A stretch of 64,000 bases of DNA from Lentibacillus amyloliquefaciens (GCF_001307805.1 NZ_CP013862.1:3100001-3164000), one strand, 5' to 3'. Positions 10,534 through 19,822 are shown, numbered from the stretch's first letter. A program made the numbers and translations. The notes: generated by a model from the sequence alone, not told the origin.

Positions 10534-11160
10534 ATGTATGTGATGAATCATAGCGGATGGCTGGAAGTCATTTGCGGCAGCATGTTTTCCGGAAAGTCAG
10601 AAGAATTAATAAGGCGCGTCCGCCGTGCCACATACGCCCATTTATCAGTGCGCGTCTTTAAACCGGTCGTTGATGACAGATATTCTGATGAATCAGTTGT
10701 TTCGCACAATGGGACTTCAATTATTGCGCGTCCTGTAAAACATTCTGCCAATATACTGGAATACGTTGAGAATAAGCAAATAGATGTTGTCGGTATTGAT
10801 GAGGCGCAATTTTATGATAATAATGTCGTAACAGTTGCCAATGAACTGGCAAATAAAGGAATCCATGTCATCGCTGCCGGTCTTGATACTGACTTTCGCG
10901 GAGAGCCGTTTGGTCCAATGCCGGAATTGATGGCACAAAGTGAATCCATTTCTAAATTGAATGCAATTTGTCCCATTTGCGGTTCGCCCGCCAGCCGCAC
11001 CCAGCGATTAATCAATGGCAAGCCTGCGTCGTATGATGATCCGGTTATAATGGTTGGTGCATCTGAGTCTTATGAACCGAGGTGCCGTCATCACCACGAT
11101 GTACCGAATAAACCCGATAATAAGAACGGCGGACAAGCCATAAGCGAAGTTTCCGAGTAA
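10534..11160 (+). CDS. tdk: Thymidine kinase
   Basis: The protein (208 aa) phosphorylates thymidine in the salvage pathway. It is of the TK1 type: P-loop [14 protein letters not shown] near residue 16, catalytic Asp/Glu motif GIDEAQFYD near 88, and the lasso with two Cys pairs (CPIC and a later CRHHH zinc site). The start ATG follows GGAAGGGAG. The C-terminal ~15 residues ([17 protein letters not shown]) are a variable tail. It has its own terminator, which separates it from prfA. Confidence 0.96.
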   Translation: MYVMNHSGWLEVICGSMFSGKSEELIRRVRRATYAHLSVRVFKPVVDDRYSDESVVSHNGTSIIARPVKHSANILEYVENKQIDVVGIDEAQFYDNNVVTVANELANKGIHVIAAGLDTDFRGEPFGPMPELMAQSESISKLNAICPICGSPASRTQRLINGKPASYDDPVIMVGASESYEPRCRHHHDVPNKPDNKNGGQAISEVSE

Positions 11161-11163
11161 AAA

Positions 11164-11187
11164 GAGTGCTAAAGCGCTCTTTTTTTA
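11164..11187 (+). terminator. Intrinsic terminator after tdk
   Basis: Stem AGAGTGC / GCGCTCT (one G-U pair) followed by TTTTTTT, directly after the stop codon. Confidence 0.85.
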
Positions 11188-11307
11188 GGCTCATTTAGCG
11201 GTTGAATCATCTCAGGTAGATGCAAGCCCTGCCGTACTCCGGCATCTTTTGACCTCCCCCTATGAGTGTATTATAATTAGATTGTTAATCGAAATGAGGT
11301 GAACGCC

Positions 11308-12378
11308 GTGTTAGAACGTCTGCAATCTTTGGAAAACCGTTATGATAAATTGAATGAATTACTCAGTGATCCTGAGGTAATAAGTGATACGACTAAACTG
11401 CGTGAGTATTCAAAGGAACAGTCCGATCTTGAAGAGGTCGTGCAGGTTTACCGCACGTATCAAGATGTTGAACAGCAATTAAAAGATACAAAAGAAATGC
11501 TTGAAGACGAATCAGATGATGAAATGCAGGACATGGCAAAAGCTGAGATTGAAGAGCTTTCCGAGAAAAAAGAGGAACTGGAGGAAAGACTTAAGGTTCT
11601 GCTCTTGCCTAAAGACCCAAATGATGAGAAAAACGTATTTATGGAAGTCCGCGGTGCAGCGGGCGGCGATGAAGCGGCGCTGTTTGCCGGTGATTTATAC
11701 CGCATGTATGCAAAATATGCAGAAGCACATGGCTGGAAGATTGATGTCGTTGAGGCGACCTCAACCGGAGTCGGCGGATATAAAGAAATCATTTTCATGG
11801 TAAATGGCACTGGTGCTTATTCCAAACTGAAATATGAAAACGGGGCACACCGCGTTCAGCGTGTACCCGAAACTGAGTCCGGCGGCCGTATTCATACGTC
11901 AACTGCAACGGTAGCTGTTTTGCCTGAAGCGGAAGATGTGGAAGTGGACATCAATGAAAAAGATATTCGTGTTGATACATTTGCTTCAAGCGGTCCGGGC
12001 GGCCAAAGCGTCAACACGACCATGTCTGCTGTGAGGCTTACTCACGATCCGACCGGCATCGTCGTTTCCTGTCAGGATGAAAAGTCACAGATTAAAAATA
12101 AAGAAAAAGCGATGAAAGTGCTTCGGGCACGAATTTATGACAAATTCCAGCAAGAGGCGCAGGCAGAAATTGACGAGAACCGCAAATCAGCTGTTGGTAC
12201 CGGTGACCGTTCGGAACGGATCCGCACGTATAATTTCCCGCAGACCCGTGTAACGGACCATCGCATCGGCCTGACGATTCAAAAACTTGATCAGGTCATG
12301 GAAGGCAAACTGGATGAGTTCATCGATGCCCTGCTGATGGAAGAGCAAGCGCAGAAACTCGAAGAAATTGGTGAATAA
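11308..12378 (+). CDS. prfA: Peptide chain release factor 1
   Basis: RF1 (356 aa) reads UAA and UAG stops. It has an acidic coiled N-terminal region and the GGQ hydrolysis motif in [13 protein letters not shown] near residue 230. GTG 11308 was chosen because GAGGTG (11296-11301) is 6 nt upstream and [15 protein letters not shown] aligns with known RF1 starts. An upstream in-frame GTG (11299) overlaps that Shine-Dalgarno sequence. prmC, whose product methylates the GGQ glutamine, follows after 3 nt. Confidence 0.97.
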   Translation: MLERLQSLENRYDKLNELLSDPEVISDTTKLREYSKEQSDLEEVVQVYRTYQDVEQQLKDTKEMLEDESDDEMQDMAKAEIEELSEKKEELEERLKVLLLPKDPNDEKNVFMEVRGAAGGDEAALFAGDLYRMYAKYAEAHGWKIDVVEATSTGVGGYKEIIFMVNGTGAYSKLKYENGAHRVQRVPETESGGRIHTSTATVAVLPEAEDVEVDINEKDIRVDTFASSGPGGQSVNTTMSAVRLTHDPTGIVVSCQDEKSQIKNKEKAMKVLRARIYDKFQQEAQAEIDENRKSAVGTGDRSERIRTYNFPQTRVTDHRIGLTIQKLDQVMEGKLDEFIDALLMEEQAQKLEEIGE

Positions 12379-12381
12379 ACC

Positions 12382-13257
12382 TTGAAAACAGAAATGAAAC
12401 AACATGAAGTCCTGCGACGGGCTTCTCTTTTTTTAGAAGAAAATAATCGAGAGCCAAAAATGGCCGAACTACTACTGCAGCATTATCTTGGCGTATCCCG
12501 GTCAAAATTTTTCACGATGATGAATGAGGAAGTGCCTGAAAGTGTGTTAAACCAATTTCACCATGCCCTCACTGAGCATGCGGAAACAGGTGTCCCATTT
12601 GAGCATATCACGGGCTTCGCATCGTTCTATAGCCGGGATTTTCTTGTGAATGAATATACGCTGATTCCCCGCCCTGAGACAGAAGAACTCATTGCGTACG
12701 TGGTGCAGACAGCCTCGGCTGAACCAATGAGGATCGCTGACATTGGAACGGGCAGCGGTATTATTGCTATAACGCTGGCACTTGAACTGCCACAAGCGAT
12801 AGTCTATGCGACCGATATTTCCAAAGAAGCACTCAAGCTGGCAGAAAAAAATGCGGCGCGATTGGGTGCTGATATTACTTTTCTTGAAGGGGATTACCTG
12901 GAGCCGCTGATCGATCACAAGATTACGACAGATTTGATCATCTCCAACCCGCCATACATCAGCCCTGATGAAAAAATGCTGCTTTCCGATACAGTGAAAA
13001 ATTTTGATCCCAAAGAGGCTCTTTTTGCAGAAGATAATGGCCTGGCTGCCTATAAAGCAATTATCAGGCGGCTCCGTGATACGCTAAACCAAAATGGCGG
13101 TAATGTATTGTTTGAAATCGGGCACCGGCAAGGAAGCGATGTGCAGGGTTTGTTGCAAACAGCGATACCGGAAATGGATGTTTCCGTTATCCGGGATATA
13201 AATGGCAAGCAACGAATAGTCCACGGCTTCTGTGACAGCCTGGCTTCGGATAAATGA
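12382..13257 (+). CDS. prmC: Release factor glutamine methyltransferase
   Basis: The protein (291 aa) N5-methylates the GGQ glutamine of release factors. An N-terminal helical domain (~residues 1-80) precedes a Rossmann SAM-binding domain with DIGTGSGIIA near 118 and the catalytic NPPY motif (IISNPPYIS) near 188. The start is TTG 12382, 3 nt after prfA, with GGTGA inside prfA as its Shine-Dalgarno sequence. ATG 12394 is a possible alternative. The two genes are clearly co-transcribed and functionally linked. Confidence 0.95.
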   Translation: MKTEMKQHEVLRRASLFLEENNREPKMAELLLQHYLGVSRSKFFTMMNEEVPESVLNQFHHALTEHAETGVPFEHITGFASFYSRDFLVNEYTLIPRPETEELIAYVVQTASAEPMRIADIGTGSGIIAITLALELPQAIVYATDISKEALKLAEKNAARLGADITFLEGDYLEPLIDHKITTDLIISNPPYISPDEKMLLSDTVKNFDPKEALFAEDNGLAAYKAIIRRLRDTLNQNGGNVLFEIGHRQGSDVQGLLQTAIPEMDVSVIRDINGKQRIVHGFCDSLASDK

Positions 13258-13327
13258 TAGTTTGACTGTGGCCATCACATGGGGACAGCGATTCCGCCCC
13301 CCTGTCCGAAAAATTGATAGATTCATA

Positions 13328-13356
13328 GTATGAAGTGAGGAACCTCTGTCCATAAT
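13328..13356 (+). promoter_or_regulatory. spoIIR: Putative SigF promoter of spoIIR
   Basis: GTATG, a 15-nt spacer and GTCCATAAT fit the SigF pattern GYATA-N15-GGNNANAMT with one mismatch in each element. spoIIR is SigF-dependent in B. subtilis. The predicted start lies downstream of the ATG at 13355, which supports translation from 13391. Confidence 0.65.
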
Positions 13357-13390
13357 GGTTGATAAATCAGTTTGGAGAGGGGCTTTTGTA

Positions 13391-13996
13391 ATGTGGAAGT
13401 TGGCAGTGTCAGCTATTATTATTATGATTATTGTTTTTGCTATGCCGGTTAAAACTATTAGCGAAGAAAAAGGATATAGTGCTTCATCCGAAATTAAGGT
13501 CATTCCGGATGAGGCGATTCGATTACGTATTTTAGCCAACAGTGATAGTGAGAAAGATCAGGCTTTGAAACGAAAAGTCCGGGATGAGGTTAATGAAGTC
13601 ATTACCGGATGGGTGGACCAGATGACAGACATCAATGACGCACGCAAACTGATTGAAGCACGCATTCCGAAGATCAGGAACATCGCAGGCAATGTATTGA
13701 AAGCGGAAAATAAGGAGCAGACTTTAGAGGTTGAATACGGTAAAAATGTTACATTTCCAGCAAAGCTATACGGTTCTTATATGTATCCGCCCGGTGAATA
13801 TGAAGCTGTATTGATAACGCTTGGTGAGGGCAAGGGGTCTAATTGGTGGTGTGTGTTGTTCCCGCCGCTCTGTTTTCTCGATTTTTCAAATGGCACCAGT
13901 GTGGCAGAAGCGGAAACAGCCGATGCCGATGAGGAGCCGGATGAAGAACAAGAGGAGGCTGAGGTTAAATTTTTTCTATTTGAATGGTTCAGCTAA
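13391..13996 (+). CDS. spoIIR: Stage II sporulation protein R
   Basis: SpoIIR is the forespore-secreted signal that triggers SpoIIGA to process pro-SigE in the mother cell. An N-terminal membrane/signal segment (residues ~3-20) is followed by the family core (IPDEAIRLRILANSDSEKDQALKRKVRD, then LYGSYMYPPGEYEAVLITLGEGKGSNWWCVLFPPLCFLD). A disordered acidic stretch and FFLFEWFS end the protein. ATG 13391 was chosen because GGAGAGGGG precedes it and because the SigF start site would leave ATG 13355 untranslated. Confidence 0.95.
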   Translation: MWKLAVSAIIIMIIVFAMPVKTISEEKGYSASSEIKVIPDEAIRLRILANSDSEKDQALKRKVRDEVNEVITGWVDQMTDINDARKLIEARIPKIRNIAGNVLKAENKEQTLEVEYGKNVTFPAKLYGSYMYPPGEYEAVLITLGEGKGSNWWCVLFPPLCFLDFSNGTSVAEAETADADEEPDEEQEEAEVKFFLFEWFS

Positions 13997-14101
13997 GTCA
14001 TAGATTGTCTAATTTCTGCATAATGTACTGACAAAGGCATTTTGCAGACCAACTTTCTGAATTTAAAACAGGCATATATTCTAATGATAGAGGTGAAAAA
14101 A

Positions 14102-14503
14102 ATGGAATTGATTGCAGCGAATTACGCCTCCGAAGAAAAGCTGAATACATTTTTGCAACATAATAAGGATGTCGAGCGGGAGCAATTGCTGGAAAAAGGT
14201 TATGTCGTTGAACTGAAAGGAACTATTGAGGGCTGCTTTGTGATGGATGCTGTTGATGAAGATGTTTACTGGCTGAAGCAGCTTTATATCACTAAAAGTG
14301 CAGCGGCGTCCTTACCGGTCTTATTGGAATCTATTTTAGCCCTTGCAAAAGAAAAGCAGGCGAAGGAAGTATTTGTCCACAGTCATCAGCCAATGGTTGA
14401 TATAGTACTCGAATCGTTGCAGTTTTACCCGCAAAAAGAGAATGCCTTAGTGCATGCCCCTCCGGAAAAAGAAGGATATTGGTGGACATATAATGTTTCA
14501 TGA
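14102..14503 (+). CDS. GNAT-like protein of the ywlB position
   Basis: The protein (133 aa) lies between spoIIR and the Sua5 gene, where B. subtilis has ywlB, a predicted N-acetyltransferase. A beta-strand pattern (GTIEGCFVMDAV ... VYWLKQLYIT) followed by a helix (LPVLLESILALAKEKQAKEVFVHS) is consistent with a small, degenerate GNAT fold. The usual acetyl-CoA loop (Q/RxxGxG/A) is not evident. ATG 14102 follows GAGGTG; an upstream in-frame start at 14042 has no Shine-Dalgarno support. Function is unknown. Confidence 0.75.
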   Translation: MELIAANYASEEKLNTFLQHNKDVEREQLLEKGYVVELKGTIEGCFVMDAVDEDVYWLKQLYITKSAAASLPVLLESILALAKEKQAKEVFVHSHQPMVDIVLESLQFYPQKENALVHAPPEKEGYWWTYNVS

Positions 14504-14586
14504 GTGAGGACCTGCTTTTAACAGGGATCTGAGAAAGATATATGGAAATCAGTTGCCCAGTTCAATGAAAGTTGATAAAACCGTAT

Positions 14587-14807
14587 TTATGCACAACAAG
14601 CTGTGGATAGCTTGTTGAAAACAAGTTGATAAGCTTGTGACGTTATACACAGTGTTGTGGAAAACCGAATGTTTAACAATGTGAAGACTGAAGTTGATGA
14701 ATGAACAACCCTTTTACAGCGATCTTGAAAAATAATACAGTTTCTAATTTTTAAGTTGTGGATAGCCTGTGGAAAAATTTCTGTCAGGCTATTTTTTGTG
14801 TGGATAA
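14587..14807. promoter_or_regulatory. DnaA-box cluster upstream of the Sua5 gene
   Basis: Five close matches to TTATNCACA occur in 221 bp: TTATGCACA (14587-14595, +), CTATCCACA (14602-14610, -), TTATACACA (14643-14651, +), CTATCCACA (14757-14765, -) and TTATCCACA (14799-14807, -). Partial TGTGGAAAA sites lie between them. A sixth perfect box, TTATCCACA, is at 15995-16003 just after the next gene. B. subtilis is known to have DnaA-binding clusters outside oriC, and as recalled one lies beside ywlC. The rest of 14504-14966 shows no gene. Confidence 0.82.
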
Positions 14808-14966
14808 AGTTTTGCTGAAATCACCTTTTTAAGCATTACCGCCAAGAGAAGCAGGATTATAATACTTTAACAAAGTATGAAAATCGATTAGGATAAATTG
14901 AGAAGTATATTTACAGATGGATAACCCGTCTAACTTAAAGCTAAACGAGAAAGAGGGACAACAGTC

Positions 14967-15989
14967 ATGCAGACAACACGCATGTTTATTGATCAGGAAA
15001 GCCCAACAACAGAAGCGCTCCGTGAAGCGTCGGCACTATTACGGGATGGTCAAACAGTGGCTTTTCCGACTGAGACGGTTTATGGGCTCGGAGCAGATGC
15101 CACCAGTAAGGAAGCTGTATCAGGGATTTTTCGAGCAAAAGGCAGACCTGAAGATAATCCGCTAATCGCACATGTTGCCACAAAAAAACAGCTGAGAAGT
15201 CTGGTCACCTCACTTCCGGCAGCTGCTGAAAAGCTGATTAATAAGTTTACACCAGGGCCGTTGACACTGGTTTTGCCAAGCAATGGCACTTGTGCGGAAA
15301 ACGTGACAGCAGGATTATCCACAATTGGGGTGAGAATACCTGATCATCCCGTTGCCCAGGCTTTATTGAAAGCGTGCGACCTGCCACTTGCAGCGCCGAG
15401 TGCCAATATTTCCGGAAAGCCTAGCCCGACAACGGCTGATCATGTCTGGTCAGATCTTCAGGGTAAAATTGCCGGACTGATTGATGGCGGTGCGACTGGC
15501 GTTGGTGTCGAGTCGACGGTCATTGATTGTACACAGGAAATACCGGTTATCCTTAGGCCGGGCGGTATTACAAAAGAACAGCTTGAAGCTGAAATCGGGG
15601 AAGTAATGGTTGATCCGGCATTGGCCAGCACAACGGAGGAGCCCAAAGCACCGGGCATGAAATATACGCACTATGCACCGGATGTTCCGATGTGGCTGGT
15701 AGCAGGAACTCCTGAAAATATTCAGGCTGTTATTGAAAAAGAGCGGAGCAGCAAGAAGCGAATCGGTGTGATGGCAAGTATAGAAACAGCGGAAAAACTC
15801 GATGCCGACCGGATCATAACGCTCGGCTCTGATTTACGGGAAATCGCTGCCTCCCTGTATGATGCTTTGCGTATTTTTAAAAATGAAGATGTTGATTTGA
15901 TTTTATGTGAATCATTTCCACGGACCGGCATCGGGCAGGCGATTATGAATCGTCTGGAAAAAGCAGCTGTGGAATTTGTGGAGGTTTAG
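14967..15989 (+). CDS. tsaC: L-threonylcarbamoyladenylate synthase, Sua5 type
   Basis: The protein (340 aa) makes threonylcarbamoyl-AMP for the t6A modification of ANN-decoding tRNAs. The N-terminal YrdC domain (1-~200) carries AFPTETVYGLGADA, FRAKGRPEDNPL and PLAAPSANISGKPSPT. After the linker APGMKYTHYAPDVP comes the C-terminal Sua5 domain (~220-340), which distinguishes it from short TsaC. AGAGGGA precedes ATG. It is the ywlC equivalent. The DnaA-box cluster upstream could couple its transcription to DnaA; that is an inference. Confidence 0.96.
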   Translation: MQTTRMFIDQESPTTEALREASALLRDGQTVAFPTETVYGLGADATSKEAVSGIFRAKGRPEDNPLIAHVATKKQLRSLVTSLPAAAEKLINKFTPGPLTLVLPSNGTCAENVTAGLSTIGVRIPDHPVAQALLKACDLPLAAPSANISGKPSPTTADHVWSDLQGKIAGLIDGGATGVGVESTVIDCTQEIPVILRPGGITKEQLEAEIGEVMVDPALASTTEEPKAPGMKYTHYAPDVPMWLVAGTPENIQAVIEKERSSKKRIGVMASIETAEKLDADRIITLGSDLREIAASLYDALRIFKNEDVDLILCESFPRTGIGQAIMNRLEKAAVEFVEV

Positions 15990-16033
15990 TAATTTTATCC
16001 ACATGTGCACAAATATAAGCGGTGCATATCTTT

Positions 16034-16070
16034 CCTTGGACTGGCATAGATTTTAACAGTATGTCCAAGG
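16034..16070 (+). promoter_or_regulatory. mntP: Hairpin occluding the mntP ribosome-binding site
   Basis: CCTTGGAC (16034-16041) pairs perfectly with GTCCAAGG (16063-16070). The right arm contains the first part of the Shine-Dalgarno sequence AAGGGGG (16067-16073). No yybP-ykoY manganese riboswitch sequence was recognised. Translational control by this hairpin is an inference. Confidence 0.5.
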
Positions 16071-16080
16071 GGGATTGCTG

Positions 16081-16635
16081 ATGCCGACTGCTCATTTAGG
16101 TGACATTGTATCATTAATGTTTATGGCAATTGCATTAGGGATGGATGCTTTTTCTGTCAGCCTCGGCATGGGAATGCAGAAGATCAGATTGAAGCGGATT
16201 GCCATTGTTGGTGTGATTATCGGGCTGTTTCATATGATCATGCCATTTCTCGGTATCGTGCTGGGCAATTTTATTTCTAGTCAAATCGGCGGCTATGCAA
16301 CTCTCGCCGGTGGGCTCCTGCTTGTGGGAATCGGTGCTCAAATGGTTTTCTCCTCCTTTAACCACGAATCACAAAGGCTCGCGCAGCCCGTCGGAATCGG
16401 CTTGGTATTTTTCGCACTGAGTGTTAGTCTCGACAGCTTCTCAGTCGGTCTCAGCCTTGGTTTGTCGGAAGTACAAACGGTCATCGCTCTGTTGTTATTT
16501 GGAACAGCAAGTATGGCGCTGACATGGACAGGCATGATTTTGGGACGAAAAATGCGCGGTTTACTCGGCGTCTACAGTGAGATGCTAGGCGGCAGCATCC
16601 TCTGCGGGTTTGGCTTACATATATTATTTGGCTGA
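16081..16635 (+). CDS. mntP: Putative manganese efflux pump MntP
   Basis: This 184-aa integral membrane protein has six predicted segments and duplicated halves. Each half starts with the family motif (ALGMDAFSVSLGMG near residue 20 and SVSLDSFSVGLSLG near 122); the Asp residues of these motifs are required for Mn export in characterised homologues. ATG 16081 fits AAGGGGG at 7 nt; the in-frame TTG at 16075 is too close to it. It corresponds to ywlD, between the Sua5 gene and ywlE. Confidence 0.92.
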   Translation: MPTAHLGDIVSLMFMAIALGMDAFSVSLGMGMQKIRLKRIAIVGVIIGLFHMIMPFLGIVLGNFISSQIGGYATLAGGLLLVGIGAQMVFSSFNHESQRLAQPVGIGLVFFALSVSLDSFSVGLSLGLSEVQTVIALLLFGTASMALTWTGMILGRKMRGLLGVYSEMLGGSILCGFGLHILFG

Positions 16636-16640
16636 AATCA

Positions 16641-16682
16641 AATCGGCTGAAATTGTCACAAAATCGGCTCAAGTTCACAATA
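16641..16682. repeat. Two-unit 21-bp repeat after mntP
   Basis: AATCGGCT recurs at 16641 and 16662, exactly 21 bp apart, each followed by a diverged AAATTGTCAC / CAAGTTCAC stretch. It resembles the longer 20-21-bp arrays elsewhere in the window but has only two units. Confidence 0.4.
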
Positions 16683-16835
16683 TTTCCTCTTAAGTCGTCA
16701 CATATTTTCCATGAATACCCAATCCGTTAAAACCCATCTATAGCTGCAGCTTTTTTCCTGAATTTTTTCTGACAACGGTACCATTCTATGATATAGTTTA
16801 GGGTAGGATGTGATTATCCCATATCGGAGGTCCCC

Positions 16836-17444
16836 ATGAAGATTTTGTTTGTATGTACAGGAAATACATGCCGAAGCCCGATGGCACAAGCATTGTTAAA
16901 AGAGAGGCACCCTGAAGCAGACGTGCAATCGGCGGGTATTTTTGCTGCGTCGAATCAACGTCCGAATGATCACGCAGCAGCTGCGTTGAAACAAGATGGG
17001 ATTACTTTGGAGACAAAATCGCAACCGGTCAGCGACGGATTGCTGAAATGGGCAGACCTGGTTCTCACCATGACAACACAGCATAAACAGTCACTGATTA
17101 TAGAGCATCCTGATTTCCAGGATAAGTATTACACATTAATTGAGTACGTATCCAACTCGGATAAACAGATTTGGGAAGAGTTAAAGCAGCTTTATGCTGA
17201 TTATGTGGAAAAAAGATCACAATTCATTTATAAGAACCGGCTTAAAATGGATGTAAACCAACTTGAACGCAAATTGAATGACCATTTACAGGATGACTGG
17301 GAAAAAATTCAAAAACTCAAATCCAGTCTGGTCAATTATGATATTTCAGACCCGTTCGGCGGTGATTTGAGTATCTATCAAAAAACAAAGAACGAGCTGA
17401 AAAACCATATTGAAGCACTTGCCAAAAAGATTGATAGCACATGA
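16836..17444 (+). CDS. ywlE: Protein arginine phosphatase (YwlE-like) with a helical insertion
   Basis: This is a low-molecular-weight phosphatase fold enzyme by its loop VCTGNTCRS (C7, R13) and general acid D172 in DPFGGD. YwlE homologues dephosphorylate arginine phosphorylated by McsB in the ClpCP quality-control system. The protein is 202 aa, against about 150 for B. subtilis YwlE. The extra ~55 residues (about 110-167, rich in Lys, Gln and Glu, predicted helical) sit directly before the catalytic DPFGG loop. The start ATG has a GGAGG element. mntP upstream and rpiB downstream match the ywl order. Confidence 0.9.
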   Translation: MKILFVCTGNTCRSPMAQALLKERHPEADVQSAGIFAASNQRPNDHAAAALKQDGITLETKSQPVSDGLLKWADLVLTMTTQHKQSLIIEHPDFQDKYYTLIEYVSNSDKQIWEELKQLYADYVEKRSQFIYKNRLKMDVNQLERKLNDHLQDDWEKIQKLKSSLVNYDISDPFGGDLSIYQKTKNELKNHIEALAKKIDST

Positions 17445-17474
17445 GTAAATCGGACATCAAGAAGGGCTGGTTAG

Positions 17475-17936
17475 ATGATGAAGGTTATTATAACAGCAGA
17501 CCATGCAGGCACGACGATACGGAATGAAGTGAAACAGTTGCTGGATGAGATGGCGATTCAATATGAGGATGCCGGATGTTCATGTGAGCATTCTGTGGAC
17601 TTCCCGGATTATGCATTGCCTGCAGCAGAGCGGGTCGCAAGCGGTGAATTTGACCGCGGGATTTTTATTTGCGGAACGGGTATTGGTATGTCGATTGCTG
17701 CGAATAAGGTAAAAGGCATCCGAGGTGCTTTGGTCAGTGATGTGTTCAGCGCCAAGCTGACGCGTCAGCATAATGACTCAAATGTACTTGCGATGGGTGA
17801 GCGTGTTATCGGACCGGGACTCGCGCGTGAAATTGTCAAAACATGGCTGGAGACTGAATTCGATGGTGGCCGGCATGAAACTCGTATTGGAAAAGTGACC
17901 GCCTATGAAAATAACGAAACCAGCAAGGCCAGGTGA
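17475..17936 (+). CDS. rpiB: Ribose-5-phosphate isomerase B
   Basis: The protein (153 aa) interconverts ribose-5-phosphate and ribulose-5-phosphate. Family motifs are ITADHAGTTIRNEVK at the N-terminus, VDFPDYA, and the active-site Cys C66 in IFICGTGIGMSIAANK. HNDSNVLAMGERVIGPGLA follows. Two consecutive ATG codons (17475 and 17478) are possible starts. It is the ywlF equivalent and probably forms one operon with ywlE and ywlG. Confidence 0.96.
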   Translation: MMKVIITADHAGTTIRNEVKQLLDEMAIQYEDAGCSCEHSVDFPDYALPAAERVASGEFDRGIFICGTGIGMSIAANKVKGIRGALVSDVFSAKLTRQHNDSNVLAMGERVIGPGLAREIVKTWLETEFDGGRHETRIGKVTAYENNETSKAR

Positions 17937-17942
17937 GGTATA

Positions 17943-18509
17943 ATGGATCTCCAAACTCAAGTCATGCAGGATGTTAAAGTTATTTCCAATGAATGGCGGA
18001 AAAGTGACTATTTGAATGCAGGAGACGTATTTGTTCTTGGCTGCTCAACCAGTGAAGTGGCCGGTGAGAAAATTGGAACCGCCGGGAGTGAAGAACTAGC
18101 CGCTGTTCTTTTCGATGAATTGACAGCTCTACAAGCCGAAACAGGCATTCAGATCGCTTTTCAATGCTGTGAACATCTAAATCGCTCGCTGGTAGTGGAA
18201 AAGGAAACGATGCAGGAGCAGGGTCTGACGGAGGTTTCGGCTATTCCTGTACCGCGCGCCGGCGGATCGATGGCGTCATTTGCCTATAAAAATTTGAAAA
18301 ACCCGGTCGTTGTTGAATCAATCAAAGCGGACAGCGGTCTTGACATTGGTGAAACTATGATCGGCATGCATTTGAAACCGGTTGCCGTCCCGCTCAGGTT
18401 CAACCAGCGCAGCATTGGCAATGCCCGGGCTTCTGTCGCGCGGACACGTCCGAAATTAATCGGCGGACAGCGGGCTGTGTACGACCGCGAAACAGCAGAA
18501 AATATGTGA
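17943..18509 (+). CDS. ywlG: UPF0340 / TIGR01440 family protein YwlG
   Basis: A 188-aa conserved protein of unknown function found in many Firmicutes, always near glyA. Recognisable stretches are VLGCSTSEVAGEKIGTAGS near residue 32, AFQCCEHLNRSLVVE near 78 and IPVPRAGGSMAS near 100. The paired Cys residues in CCEH suggest a redox or metal role, which is untested. It starts 6 nt after rpiB, with GTGAGGT as the Shine-Dalgarno sequence. Confidence 0.92.
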   Translation: MDLQTQVMQDVKVISNEWRKSDYLNAGDVFVLGCSTSEVAGEKIGTAGSEELAAVLFDELTALQAETGIQIAFQCCEHLNRSLVVEKETMQEQGLTEVSAIPVPRAGGSMASFAYKNLKNPVVVESIKADSGLDIGETMIGMHLKPVAVPLRFNQRSIGNARASVARTRPKLIGGQRAVYDRETAENM

Positions 18510-18586
18510 GAATAGTTTTACCCGTCTAACGCTGCTATACCCAATTAATATATAGCAAACTATTACTATACTGGGAGGAATTACAT

Positions 18587-19822
18587 ATGGAACATTTAAA
18601 GCAGACCGATTACGAATTGTATGAAGCAATAGAGGCGGAGAAAACGCGCCAGCAGGAAAATATTGAACTGATTGCGTCTGAAAATTTCGTCTCCGATGCC
18701 GTTATGGAAGCGATGGGCTCGGTGCTTACCAATAAGTATGCTGAGGGCTACCCGGGCAAACGCTACTATGGAGGCTGTGAGCATGTCGATGTGGCAGAAA
18801 ATCTGGCACGTGACCGGGCAAAAGAGCTATTCGGTGCTGGACACGCCAATGTCCAGCCGCATTCAGGCGCACAGGCGAATATGGCTGTCTATTTTTCCGT
18901 TTTGGATCCGGGCGACACCATTCTTGGCATGAATTTGAACCATGGCGGCCATTTAACACATGGCAGCCCGGTTAACTTCAGCGGAAAGCTTTACAATGTC
19001 GCGGATTATGGTGTCGATGAAGAAACGGAACAGCTTGACTACGACGCTGTTCTCGAGCGGGCTAAAGAAGTCCGTCCGAAATTGATCATTGCCGGTGCCA
19101 GCGCCTATTCACGTGAAATTGATTTTGCCAAATTCCGTGAAATTGCCGATGAAGTCGGTGCGTATTTGCTGGTTGATATGGCACATATTGCCGGGCTTGT
19201 TGCTGCCGGACTTCACCAAAATCCGGTAGACCATGCTGATTTTGTGACGTCAACAACCCATAAAACATTGCGAGGCCCGCGCGGCGGTTTAATTTTATGC
19301 AGTGAAGAAAATGCAAAGCTCATTGATAAAAATGTCTTCCCGCGCATGCAGGGTGGTCCTTTGATGCACGTCATCGCTGCTAAAGCCGTTTCTTTTAAGG
19401 AAGCACTGACTGATGAGTTCAAGGCGTATTCGAATCAGGTTGTCCAAAACGCCAAAGCATTGAGTGAAGCGCTGATTGATGAAGGACTTCGCGTTGTGTC
19501 GGGCGGCACGGAAAACCATTTACTGTTGCTTGATGTTACCCCGCTTAATCTGACGGGTAAAGTTGCGGAGAAAGCTTTGGATGATATTGGCATCACCGCC
19601 AACAAAAATACGATTCCTTTTGATGCCGAGAGCCCGTTTGTCACCAGTGGTATGCGCATCGGCACGGCTGCTGTAACCACACGCGGGTTCAAGGAATCGG
19701 ACATGAAAGAAGTTGCTTCGATTATGGCAACTGTTTTGAAAAACCATGAAGATGATAACGTGTTGCGCGAAGCAGAAGAACGCGTGAAAGCACTGAACGG
19801 CAAATTTCCGCTATATGCGTAA
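18587..19822 (+). CDS. glyA: Serine hydroxymethyltransferase
   Basis: This PLP enzyme (411 aa) converts serine and tetrahydrofolate to glycine and methylene-THF. The PLP lysine lies in [14 protein letters not shown] near residue 227. [32 protein letters not shown] at the N-terminus contributes the substrate-binding Tyr residues. GGGAGGAATTACAT precedes ATG. The gene is monocistronic-looking: 77 bp from ywlG, and followed by a short AAGGATG / CATCCTT stem without a U tract. Confidence 0.98.
   Translation: MEHLKQTDYELYEAIEAEKTRQQENIELIASENFVSDAVMEAMGSVLTNKYAEGYPGKRYYGGCEHVDVAENLARDRAKELFGAGHANVQPHSGAQANMAVYFSVLDPGDTILGMNLNHGGHLTHGSPVNFSGKLYNVADYGVDEETEQLDYDAVLERAKEVRPKLIIAGASAYSREIDFAKFREIADEVGAYLLVDMAHIAGLVAAGLHQNPVDHADFVTSTTHKTLRGPRGGLILCSEENAKLIDKNVFPRMQGGPLMHVIAAKAVSFKEALTDEFKAYSNQVVQNAKALSEALIDEGLRVVSGGTENHLLLLDVTPLNLTGKVAEKALDDIGITANKNTIPFDAESPFVTSGMRIGTAAVTTRGFKESDMKEVASIMATVLKNHEDDNVLREAEERVKALNGKFPLYA

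Noticed and set aside
14587..14807. Chromosomal origin of replication
   Set aside because: DnaA boxes are present, but dnaA, dnaN and an AT-rich unwinding region with trios were not recognised. The position matches a known non-origin cluster.
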